From Prevotellaceae bacterium UBA2852 (GTDB taxonomy: Bacteria; Bacteroidota; Bacteroidia; Bacteroidales; Bacteroidaceae): DNA of 26,448 nt. The notes beneath the pieces were generated by a model. It ran no database searches. It was not told the DNA's origin and saw only the letters and a list, made by a program, of their open reading frames with translations. Positions 1 to 6,856 of this stretch are shown here, piece after piece; within the stretch, counting starts at the first letter, position 1; each line of letters opens with the position of its first letter. The position numbers and the translations under genes were made by a program. The stretch lies in assembly GCA_002350855.1 (NCBI GenBank), contig DEFM01000031.1, positions 70,241 to 96,688 on the forward strand, read 5' to 3'.

Positions 1-10
1 AAAGAGAAAA

Positions 11-60
11 AAAAGTTTCAGCCTCAGTGAAAAATCGGTTTCACTGAGGCTGAAACTTTT
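11..60. terminator. Perfect 22-bp inverted repeat, probable bidirectional terminator
   Basis: Arms at 11-32 and 39-60 are exact reverse complements around the 6-nt loop AATCGG. The left end is A-rich and the right arm ends in TTTT, so a transcript from either side would form a hairpin followed by U residues. It would most simply end a plus-strand gene lying left of the window. A long perfect repeat of this kind could also be a protein-binding palindrome. Confidence 0.7.
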
Positions 61-61
61 G

Positions 62-79
62 TCCCACTGCACCGTGGGA
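62..79. other. Short second hairpin next to the terminator
   Basis: TCCCAC at 62-67 and GTGGGA at 74-79 form a 6-bp GC-rich stem with a 6-nt loop, two bases after the large inverted repeat. No T-run follows, so it is not a good terminator on its own. It may reinforce the first hairpin or be incidental. Confidence 0.3.
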
Positions 80-107
80 ATAATAAGGGTGTAGTTTAAC
101 GATTTTG

Positions 108-238
108 GTTGACAACTTTCAGCCTTATTTGTAATATGGGTTGACTTTGGTTTATACTTATTTTTAATCTCAGTTGTCAACTATTGTTGCTTATTTATGA
201 TATCAGTTGACATAATATAATTATGAATTAACAGAAAT
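108..238. repeat. Degenerate 33-bp tandem repeat array with GTTGAC cores
   Basis: GTTGAC or GTTGTC cores start at 108, 140, 173 and 206, giving spacings of 32, 33 and 33 bp. In the first three units a second block, CTTATTT, follows 16-17 bases after the unit start, so the match extends beyond the core. The fourth unit keeps only its left part. The cores at 108-116 (GTTGACAAC) and 173-181 (GTTGTCAAC) are reverse complements of each other and near-palindromes of the form GTTG-N-CAAC. The units abut, without spacers, so this is not a CRISPR. It may be an intergenic repeat family or a set of protein sites on one DNA face. Confidence 0.5.
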
Positions 239-239
239 T

Positions 240-275
240 GCACAGACTTGATTGTCTGTGCGATTTTTGTTTTTA
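240..275. terminator. Terminator-like hairpin at the nitroreductase 3' end
   Basis: GCACAGAC at 240-247 and GTCTGTGC at 254-261 form a perfect 8-bp stem with a 6-nt loop. A T-rich run follows on the plus strand. The hairpin lies 11 bp beyond the stop codon of the minus-strand nitroreductase, so it probably marks the end of that transcript, although the better U-tract is on the plus strand. Confidence 0.5.
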
Positions 276-863
276 TTTATTTCCGAATTCGTTGTAAGAG
301 ACGTTTTCGGGTTTCCATTTGTCTTTAGGAGCGAGTTGCTCTGCAGGATGACCGATGACGATGACGCAGAGGGGAACTATTGTCTCAGGCAGCTTGACTG
401 CAGAGGATACTGCTGCTACACGTTCGTCCATAGGATATACTCCTGTCCAGACTGCACCAAGACCCAGTGCGTGGGCAGCCAAGAGGATGTTCTCAGTAGC
501 TGCCGAGCAGTCTTGTATCCAGTATGCCTGTCCTTTGCCCGGCAGGGCTTTTGTCATGTCGCCGCAGACTACAATTGCAAGGGCGCATTGCTCCAACATA
601 CGTCCACGACCTCCAGACAATTCCTTCAACTTTGCCTTGTCGGTTACGGCAACGAAGTGCCAAGGCTGTTTGTTTACTGCAGTGGGGGCTGCCATGCCTG
701 CACGGAGGAGGGTCTCGATGTCGGCAGCGGATACTGGCTGGTCGGTGAACTGACGAACGCTGGTGCGTGTCATGATGTTCTTGATGGCTTCATTTTCTGT
801 CTGGGCAGAGAGGGTGAGGGCTGAAGCGCTGAGAACAAGGAATAATACAAATAGCTTTTTCAT
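273..863 (-). CDS. Exported nitroreductase-family flavoprotein
   Basis: This 196-residue protein belongs to the nitroreductase family, which binds FMN and uses NAD(P)H to reduce nitro groups, quinones or similar acceptors. Visible family features are the phosphate-binding RTSVRQF stretch (residues 33-39), the APTAVNKQPWHF segment (59-70) and GLGAVWTGVYP (about 134-144). Unlike most of the family it begins with a clear Sec-type signal peptide: a lysine pair, a hydrophobic core through about residue 17 and an SAQ cleavage site near 20-21. The mature protein would be periplasmic. There is no twin-arginine motif, so FMN would have to be acquired after export. It lies 180 bp downstream of the esterase on the same strand and ends at a hairpin. 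The physiological substrate cannot be read from the sequence. Confidence 0.85.
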   Translation of the reverse strand: MKKLFVLFLVLSASALTLSAQTENEAIKNIMTRTSVRQFTDQPVSAADIETLLRAGMAAPTAVNKQPWHFVAVTDKAKLKELSGGRGRMLEQCALAIVVCGDMTKALPGKGQAYWIQDCSAATENILLAAHALGLGAVWTGVYPMDERVAAVSSAVKLPETIVPLCVIVIGHPAEQLAPKDKWKPENVSYNEFGNK

Positions 864-1043
864 AATTTAAGTTTTTAAGTTATTGAGTTCTTAAGTTTTG
901 GACACAAAATCGCCATGAATTGCCCATATAATTACCATGATTTTTTCTAATAAACAAAAACCGAGAAAACCCTCGCTATTCCCGCTGACGCGCCGACCCG
1001 TAGCCTTTCGCTGAAAACCGTTTAACGATAACCTTAACGGTAA

Positions 1044-2198
1044 CTAATCATTGCGGAAGGGGAGGCGTAGGAGGTAGGTGTCGATAAAGGATTGGACGAT
1101 GGGCCATTGGCTTTCGGGCAGCTGGCAGTGGCCGTGACCGCCTACGATGCTCCAGTTCATGCGGTCGCCTATGCCGAAGCGTTCCCATACTTTCTTTGCT
1201 GCCTGAGCGGAAACGAGCATGGACTCGTCGGCAAGCCATTCGTAGTCGGGATTGCCCAAGAGGAGCAAGGCTCGGGGACAAATCATGGCACAGAGTTCGT
1301 GCTGGTCGTAGGGCAGGCGATAGACGCTGTCGCCATGGAAATATTCTTTCTGGCTTTCAAGAAACCAATGGTAATCGGTCTTGTCGAGACTTTCCACATT
1401 CTTCTTTGACTCATGGGATGCGCGCCATGCGGCTGCACCGCCTCCGCCTGGCTCCTGGGCAATGGTCAGGGCGATGCGCTCGTCGAAGGCTCCGCAATAG
1501 AGTGCCATCTTGCCTGCATAGGAGCAACCGGTCACTCCGATGCGGTTGATGTCGATATGGGTGATTTCGGGACCGAGCAGTTGGAGTCCGTCGATGAGGC
1601 GGCTCAGTCCCCATGCCCATTCGCTGTAGGCTCCGTTGGCAGTCAGGTGGGGATAGAGGCGGTCGAAGTTGTGCTCGCCTCGTTCATGGTGCTTGCCCCA
1701 CTGTCCGTAGTCGTTTACCTGCTTCTCATGGAACACCATCGTGGCTATGGGACGGTCGGCAAACAGGTTGGTGGGCAGGGCTATGCCGCTCGTGCCGATC
1801 ATCAGCGCATATAGCTCTCCGTCGGCGGGTTTGGTGTCAGGATATTTGATTACCGAGGTGATGGTGAGTGTCTGTCCGTTGACCGTGACTTCCACGGTGA
1901 GCGTGTCCTGGTTCAAGTAGGCTTTCAGCTGCTCGGGCTGCACCTCGGGCTTGACGCCGATTCCGTAGTGCTGGATCTGCGCGCCAATGACGTTGCGACG
2001 GCGTTCCCAGTCGGCGAAGGTGCTGACTCCCTCGAGGGCGTCAGGGAGTTCACGGATAATGGGTAGCTGATTGGGATGGGGCATCACGGGGCGCTCGAAA
2101 TGCCTGCCGGTATTCTCCTGGTTGTACACAAAGGGAATCTGCGCCTTTGCTGAAACGCAGGCGAAAAGGAGGATGAGGGAAAGGAGGGGACGGAACAT
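1044..2198 (-). CDS. Secreted CE15-like (glucuronoyl esterase-type) alpha/beta hydrolase
   Basis: A 384-residue alpha/beta hydrolase with a signal peptide cleaved near AKAQ (residue 20). It resembles carbohydrate esterase family 15, whose members cleave glucuronoyl esters linking glucuronoxylan to lignin. The nucleophile elbow is GVTGCSYAGK with Ser226, the likely acidic residue is Glu249 in AQEPGGGG followed by AAAWR, and the histidine is in GGHGHCQLP (His357 most likely). Classical CE15 enzymes carry arginine right after the serine (GCSRxG), where it helps the oxyanion hole; here it is tyrosine, so activity or substrate may differ. The gene starts 6 bp after the mfd stop and may be cotranscribed with it, though the functions are unrelated. 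A general polysaccharide deacylase is an alternative. Confidence 0.75.
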   Translation of the reverse strand: MFRPLLSLILLFACVSAKAQIPFVYNQENTGRHFERPVMPHPNQLPIIRELPDALEGVSTFADWERRRNVIGAQIQHYGIGVKPEVQPEQLKAYLNQDTLTVEVTVNGQTLTITSVIKYPDTKPADGELYALMIGTSGIALPTNLFADRPIATMVFHEKQVNDYGQWGKHHERGEHNFDRLYPHLTANGAYSEWAWGLSRLIDGLQLLGPEITHIDINRIGVTGCSYAGKMALYCGAFDERIALTIAQEPGGGGAAAWRASHESKKNVESLDKTDYHWFLESQKEYFHGDSVYRLPYDQHELCAMICPRALLLLGNPDYEWLADESMLVSAQAAKKVWERFGIGDRMNWSIVGGHGHCQLPESQWPIVQSFIDTYLLRLPFRND

Positions 2199-2204
2199 AA
2201 ATAA

Positions 2205-5200
2205 TTATGAATTATGAATTTTATTAAGTGTTTCCAGCGCGGCTTGGACAGTGGGGATGGAATAGACGATGATGGAGCGTCTCTCTCCGTCGCGGAGCTG
2301 ACACTGACGGGGATGGGTGGCTGCATAGTTGATGATGCTGCCAAAGATGTCGCTCTGATAGTAGGGGCTGTCGTTCTGGCTTATGAGGTAGCAGATCATG
2401 CGTCCCTGCTTGAGGATGAGCCGCTCGATTCCCAACCGGCTTGCTATCCATTTCACCTGAATGATGCGCATTAGTTCCTCTGCCTCTATGGGTGGTGTGC
2501 CGAAACGGTCCTCAAGGCGTTTCTTATAGTCGGTAAGCTGACGTTCGTGGGTGAAGGAGTCGAGTTCGCGATAGAGGCTCATGCGTTCGCTGCTCGAGGG
2601 CACAAAGGTCTCGGGGAAGAATGCAGGGATGTCTGACTCGACTTCGGGGAACTGGCCTCCCTCTAACTCCCCCAAAGGGGAGGAATTTACCCATCCGGAT
2701 GGTGATTCTTCATTCTTAATTCTTAATTCTTCATTTATTGAGGGGGGGGCTGGGGTTTGGTTTCTAAGTTCCTGCATAGCTTCGGCGAGGACTTTCTGAT
2801 AGGTCTCGTAACCGAGGTCAGCGATGAAGCCGCTCTGCTCTGCTCCGAGGAGGTTGCCGGCTCCACGGATGTCGAGGTCCTGCATGGCGATATGGAGTCC
2901 GCTGCCAAGGTCGCTGAAGTTGGAAATGGCGATGAGACGGCGGCGTGAGTCGTCGGGGAGGGAAGCGAGGGGCGGTGCAAGCAGGTAGCAGAAGGCTTTG
3001 CGGTTGCCGCGTCCCACACGTCCACGCATCTGGTGGAGGTCGCTGAGTCCGTACTGGTGTGCAGAATTAATGATGATGGTGTTGGCATTGGGCACGTCGA
3101 TGCCGTTTTCCACTATGGTAGTTGAGAGCATTACGTCGTAGTCGTGATTCATGAAGTCGAAAACATGCTGCTCAAGTTCCTTAGGGTCCATACGACCGTG
3201 TCCGATACATACGCGAGCATCGGGAACGGTGCGGTGGATGATGTCGGCCAGTTCGGTGAGGTTGCTGATTTTATTGTTTACAAAGAATACCTGACCGTTG
3301 CGCGAGAGTTCGAAGTTGATGGCTTCGGCAATGATGTCGGGCGAGAATGTATGGATTTCGGTCTGGATAGGATAGCGGTTGGGTGGGGGAGTTGAGATGA
3401 CGCTCATGTCGCGTGCTCCCATCAGTGAGAACTGGAGTGTGCGGGGAATAGGAGTTGCGGTCATGGTGAGTGTGTCCACATTGACTTTCATCTGACGCAG
3501 TTTCTCCTTGACGCTGACTCCGAACTTCTGCTCCTCATCGATGACGAGCAGACCGAGATCCTTGAACTTCACGGCTTTGCCAATGAGCTTGTGGGTGCCG
3601 ATGATGATGTCAATCTTGCCTGAAGCGAGGTCGGCAAGGAGTTCGCTCTGCTCCTTGGCGGTACGTGCACGGCTGAGATAGTCCACTCGAACTGGCATAT
3701 CCTTGAGTCGGGAAGAGAAGGTCTGATAGTGCTGATAGGCAAGCACGGTGGTGGGCACGAGTACGGCTACCTGCTTTCCGTCGGTGGCTGCCTTGAAGGC
3801 TGCACGAACGGCTACTTCGGTTTTGCCGAATCCGACATCTCCGCACACGAGTCGGTCCATGGGCTGCGGACGCTCCATGTCGGCCTTGACGTCGGCTGTG
3901 GCACGAAGCTGGTCGGGTGTGTCCTCATAGACGAACGATGCCTCAAGCTCCTGCTGCATGTAGCCGTCGGGAGAGAAGGCGAATCCCTGCTCCTGCATGC
4001 GCTGTGAATAGAGGCGGATGAGATCCTTGGCAATGTCCTTGACCTTGGTCTTCACACGTTCCTTCATGCGCTCCCATGCTCCTGTGCCGAGTTTGTTGAT
4101 GCGTGGCGGCTGTCCCTCACGCCCCTTGTACTTGGATATCTTGTGGAGAGCATGAATGGATACATACACAGTGTCTTCGTTCTGGTATGTAATCTTTATC
4201 ATCTCCTGATAGCTTCCAGACTCCCCTCCATTACGGGATGGACCGGTGGTGGGTCGGTTGACCGGAACGCGGACAAGTCCTCCGAAACGTCCTACACCGT
4301 GGTCAATATGAACGATGTAGTCTCCGATGGCAAACTGCTGCAGTTCCTTAAGCGTGAGTGCCACCTTACCCTGACGTGCTTTGTCGCTCTTAAGGTTGTA
4401 TTTATGGAAGCGGTCGAATATCTGATGGTCGGTGAACAGACAGAGGTGGAGGGTGTGGTCGATGAATCCTGCATGAATTGTGCGACCCACCGATTCAAAG
4501 GGTATTCCATGACCTGAGTTGAATGTGGAGAAAATGTCTCGAAGACGCTCAATCTGCTTACCGCTGTCGGAAAGAATGATGAGTGAGTAGCCTTCGTTGA
4601 CCAAGCGCTCACATTCCGTTTCAACCATTTCAAAATTCTTGTGGAAGAGTGGCTGGATGCTGGTGGAGAATGTGGCATCGGAACCGAAGACAATCTGCTT
4701 GCGCAGGGAGACCGAAGCACGGAAGTGTGACGGCTCGACAATGCGCCGGAGGAAGTCGTTACCAGAGACGAAGTCTGTCTCGTATTCGGGAACGGCGTTG
4801 TTCTCCATAAGTGCCTGACGTGCTATGCCGTCGTTGTATATTTGCTCAACGCGGTCGCAGACAAAGCCCATGTTCTTGGCAATGAGGAAGATGTCGTTGG
4901 GAAAGAAGTCGAGAACGGATATGTAGTCGTTGCCTGAGTCCGACATCTCGGGCACCACGGTGACTTGCTTAAGACGTGAGTCGCTGAGCTGCGACTGGAT
5001 GTCGAAGGTGCGGATGGACTCAATCTCGTCGCCGAAGAAGTCGATGCGGTAGGGCAGTTCGCTGGCAAAGGAATAGATATCGACAATGCTGCCTCGAAGT
5101 GCGAACTGACCTGGTTCATATACATAATCGGTGCGCAGGAATCCCAATTCCTCAAGGCGGTTCTCCAGCCACTCGAAATCGACCGACGCCCCCACGCTGA

Positions 5201-5660
5201 GACTGACAGAACTCTCGGTCAGTTCCTTCTTGGAAACGACCTTCTCTGCGAGTGCTTCGGGGTAGGTGACTATGAAGAGGGGAGTGTCGGGAACAACCTG
5301 CTTGACTCTGGTGAGAACCTGGGTGCGTAGGATTTCGTTGCCTGCATCTTTCTGATTGTACTTGATGGCACGGCGGTAGCTTGAAGGGAAGAAGAGCACC
5401 CGCTCCTCGTCGAGCATCTGCACGAGGTCGTGATAGAAATAGCCTGCCTCGTCGCTGTCGTCGAGAATGAACAGGAGAGGTGCGAAATTGCATTTGCGCT
5501 CGGTGAGCGAAGCAAAATAAAGAGGAAAGGATGAACCGCTAAGTCCACCCAAAAGCAACGGTCCCTTGCGGCCACGACGCAAGAAATCGACTATCCGCTC
5601 AACCTGGGGGTGCCGGGACAAGCGGCGAAGTAAATCAGAAGTGTTCAAAACAGACGGCAC
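2205..5660 (-). CDS. mfd: Transcription-repair coupling factor Mfd
   Basis: The 1151-residue Mfd translocase removes RNA polymerase stalled at DNA lesions and recruits UvrA for nucleotide excision repair. The order is canonical: an N-terminal UvrB-like region with LLLGGLSGS near residue 35, the RNA-polymerase-interacting segment YIVHIDHGVGRFGGL, Walker A GDVGFGKTE near 605, the DEEQ helicase box near 707, TATPIPRTL, the QMRGRVGR motif VI, and a C-terminal domain including SERMSLYREL and SPYYQSDIF. The start is GTG at 5660; no early ATG exists and the N-terminal homology (RHPQVERIV) begins soon after it. Residues about 969-1003 are low-complexity sequence encoded by an intergenic-type repeat in the linker before the last domain, with a C8 tract at its edge. 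The stop lies in a 7-bp AT repeat. Confidence 0.95.
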   Translation of the reverse strand: MPSVLNTSDLLRRLSRHPQVERIVDFLRRGRKGPLLLGGLSGSSFPLYFASLTERKCNFAPLLFILDDSDEAGYFYHDLVQMLDEERVLFFPSSYRRAIKYNQKDAGNEILRTQVLTRVKQVVPDTPLFIVTYPEALAEKVVSKKELTESSVSLSVGASVDFEWLENRLEELGFLRTDYVYEPGQFALRGSIVDIYSFASELPYRIDFFGDEIESIRTFDIQSQLSDSRLKQVTVVPEMSDSGNDYISVLDFFPNDIFLIAKNMGFVCDRVEQIYNDGIARQALMENNAVPEYETDFVSGNDFLRRIVEPSHFRASVSLRKQIVFGSDATFSTSIQPLFHKNFEMVETECERLVNEGYSLIILSDSGKQIERLRDIFSTFNSGHGIPFESVGRTIHAGFIDHTLHLCLFTDHQIFDRFHKYNLKSDKARQGKVALTLKELQQFAIGDYIVHIDHGVGRFGGLVRVPVNRPTTGPSRNGGESGSYQEMIKITYQNEDTVYVSIHALHKISKYKGREGQPPRINKLGTGAWERMKERVKTKVKDIAKDLIRLYSQRMQEQGFAFSPDGYMQQELEASFVYEDTPDQLRATADVKADMERPQPMDRLVCGDVGFGKTEVAVRAAFKAATDGKQVAVLVPTTVLAYQHYQTFSSRLKDMPVRVDYLSRARTAKEQSELLADLASGKIDIIIGTHKLIGKAVKFKDLGLLVIDEEQKFGVSVKEKLRQMKVNVDTLTMTATPIPRTLQFSLMGARDMSVISTPPPNRYPIQTEIHTFSPDIIAEAINFELSRNGQVFFVNNKISNLTELADIIHRTVPDARVCIGHGRMDPKELEQHVFDFMNHDYDVMLSTTIVENGIDVPNANTIIINSAHQYGLSDLHQMRGRVGRGNRKAFCYLLAPPLASLPDDSRRRLIAISNFSDLGSGLHIAMQDLDIRGAGNLLGAEQSGFIADLGYETYQKVLAEAMQELRNQTPAPPSINEELRIKNEESPSGWVNSSPLGELEGGQFPEVESDIPAFFPETFVPSSSERMSLYRELDSFTHERQLTDYKKRLEDRFGTPPIEAEELMRIIQVKWIASRLGIERLILKQGRMICYLISQNDSPYYQSDIFGSIINYAATHPRQCQLRDGERRSIIVYSIPTVQAALETLNKIHNS
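2656..2750. repeat. Intergenic-type repeat lying in frame inside mfd
   Basis: The segment combines a hairpin CTCCCC-CAAA-GGGGAG (2667-2682), four 7-bp units of the form NATTCTT (2704-2731) and a G8 tract (2742-2749, read as C8 in mfd). Such blocks are typical of non-coding spacers in Prevotella-like genomes. Here they are translated as SINEELRIKNEESP and NSSPLGELEGGQ, composition unlike the rest of Mfd. The reading frame stays open, so the element replaced or expanded a variable linker without breaking the gene. Confidence 0.65.
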
Positions 5661-5663
5661 AAA

Positions 5664-5804
5664 TCAATATGCGCGGGCAAACATCCGGACAAAAAACAAA
5701 GCATCGGCACTTGCGTGCAAACTCTCTTTGATATTAACTACTTGATGCTTTACGCTTTGCTTGGCTGAGCGAACAATGTCTTTCTTGGGAGTAAAGTTTG
5801 TCAT
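5664..5804 (-). CDS. Possible small hypothetical protein upstream of mfd
   Basis: A 46-codon frame starting at ATG (MTNFTPKKDI...) ends 3 bp before the mfd GTG start. The product is basic, has no membrane segment or recognisable domain, and ends in FVRMFARAY. I do not recognise it. A longer version exists only with a TTG start at 5849. The tight junction with mfd would allow translational coupling or a leader peptide, but the frame may also be chance; no convincing ribosome-binding site is visible. Confidence 0.25.
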   Translation of the reverse strand: MTNFTPKKDIVRSAKQSVKHQVVNIKESLHASADALFFVRMFARAY

Positions 5805-5868
5805 AGGCAGGTCTCTTTCTTTGATATCTACATTGTTAATAACGAGCAATGTGGAAGAAAATTGTATA

Positions 5869-5908
5869 AGTTTTTGAGTTTTTGAGTTTTTGAGTTTTTG
5901 AGTTTTTA
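5869..5908. repeat. Five tandem copies of the 8-mer AGTTTTTG
   Basis: Units begin at 5869, 5877, 5885, 5893 and 5901; the last ends in A instead of G. The run lies in the divergent spacer between mfd and the glycosyltransferase operon. Copy number in such a simple repeat can change by slippage and would alter spacing in the promoter region. Related sequence (AAGTTTTTAAGTTATTGAG) occurs upstream of the nitroreductase near 871-889. Confidence 0.8.
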
Positions 5909-5935
5909 AGTTCTTTTATTATTCGGTACTATCGT

Positions 5936-5963
5936 TAAACATTAAACGATAAACATTAAACGA
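5936..5963. repeat. 14-bp direct repeat TAAACATTAAACGA, two copies
   Basis: Exact adjacent copies lie at 5936-5949 and 5950-5963. Together with the preceding ATCGT, the first copy forms a loose palindrome with ATCGTT on one side and AAACGAT on the other. GTTTAACG-like words in other spacers (about 94-102 and 1020-1028) suggest a shared intergenic repeat family. Confidence 0.6.
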
Positions 5964-6034
5964 GTCTTTGAGTTTTGCTTCAAAAAAAATATTAAAAAAC
6001 TGCGGGGATTATAAGAAGTATGAAAAAAAATGAT

Positions 6035-6042
6035 TAACTTCG
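6035..6042 (+). promoter_or_regulatory. Bacteroidetes-type -7 box (TAACTTCG)
   Basis: TAACTTCG matches the Bacteroidetes consensus TAnnTTTG at all but one position and lies 31 bp before the glycosyltransferase ATG in an AT-rich spacer. It would start transcription near 6049 and drive the six-gene plus-strand operon. No clear -33 box was found. Confidence 0.45.
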
Positions 6043-6073
6043 CATAAATAATACGTTCAACCGCCTAAAAGAC

Positions 6074-6856
6074 ATGAATACAAGCGACAGCATCGTAATC
6101 ATTCCAACATATAATGAAAAGGAAAATGTGGAAAAAATAATCAGGGCGGTCTTTGCCCTCGATAAGGTTTTCCACATTCTTATTATCGACGATGGCTCTC
6201 CCGACGGGACTGCAGCCATCGTGAAACGTCTGATGCAGGAGGAGTTCGCCGACCGCCTGTTTATTGTGGAACGAAGTGGAAAGCTGGGTCTCGGTACTGC
6301 ATATATCTGCGGATTCAAGTGGAGCCTTGAGCATGGATACGACTACATCTTCGAGATGGATGCCGACTTCTCGCACAATCCTGCCGACCTGCCACGCCTC
6401 TACAGCGCCTGTGCGGATGAAGGCTATGACCTCGCCATCGGCTCACGCTATATCACAGGAGTGAATGTGGTGAACTGGCCTATGGGACGAGTGCTGATGT
6501 CGTACTTCGCCTCCAAGTATGTGAGATTGGTTACAGGATTCAGCGTGAAGGACACTACAGCCGGATTCAAATGCTACAAGCGAAGAGTGCTCGAGACAAT
6601 AGAGCTTGACAAGGTTCGTTTCAAAGGCTATGCTTTCCAGATAGAGATGAAATTCACCACATACAAGTGCGGCTTCAAGATAAAGGAAGTGCCAGTGGTG
6701 TTTGTGAACAGAGTGGAAGGCACATCGAAGATGAGCGGCGGCATCTTTTCAGAGGCTTTCTGGGGAGTGATGCGACTGCGCTGGGACGGATGGTTCAGAA
6801 AATATCCAAAATACATAGAACATGCTGACAATGAACATGCTGACAATAATAAATAA
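6074..6856 (+). CDS. GT2 glycosyltransferase, polyprenol monophosphomannose synthase type
   Basis: A 260-residue family-2 glycosyltransferase of the DPM1/Ppm1 kind, which transfers a sugar from a nucleotide donor to polyprenyl phosphate on the cytoplasmic face of the membrane. Seen in the sequence: IPTYNEKENV (10-19), DDGSPDGT (39-46), the metal-binding DAD within EMDADFSHNP (94-103), and GTSKMSGG near 215, which is characteristic of this group. There is no C-terminal membrane domain, as in short DPM1 forms. The end carries a duplicated EHADN (EHADNEHADN), created by a 15-bp tandem duplication that also holds the downstream dihydroorotase start. First gene of a likely operon. The sugar is inferred from the family and could be mannose or glucose. 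Confidence 0.88.
   Translation: MNTSDSIVIIPTYNEKENVEKIIRAVFALDKVFHILIIDDGSPDGTAAIVKRLMQEEFADRLFIVERSGKLGLGTAYICGFKWSLEHGYDYIFEMDADFSHNPADLPRLYSACADEGYDLAIGSRYITGVNVVNWPMGRVLMSYFASKYVRLVTGFSVKDTTAGFKCYKRRVLETIELDKVRFKGYAFQIEMKFTTYKCGFKIKEVPVVFVNRVEGTSKMSGGIFSEAFWGVMRLRWDGWFRKYPKYIEHADNEHADNNK
6818..6847. repeat. 15-bp tandem duplication at a gene overlap
   Basis: GAACATGCTGACAAT occurs at 6818-6832 and again at 6833-6847. In the glycosyltransferase frame it encodes EHADN twice; in the dihydroorotase frame each copy supplies an ATG (6822 and 6837) followed by CTGACAAT. The duplication therefore gives the second gene two candidate starts. Confidence 0.85.

Noticed and set aside
108..238. CRISPR array
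   Set aside because: Units are directly adjacent and degenerate, with no unique spacers and no cas genes nearby.
252..824. 190-codon plus-strand frame opposite the nitroreductase
   Set aside because: The minus-strand frame has clear FMN-binding motifs and a signal peptide; the plus-strand product is cysteine-rich without recognisable features.
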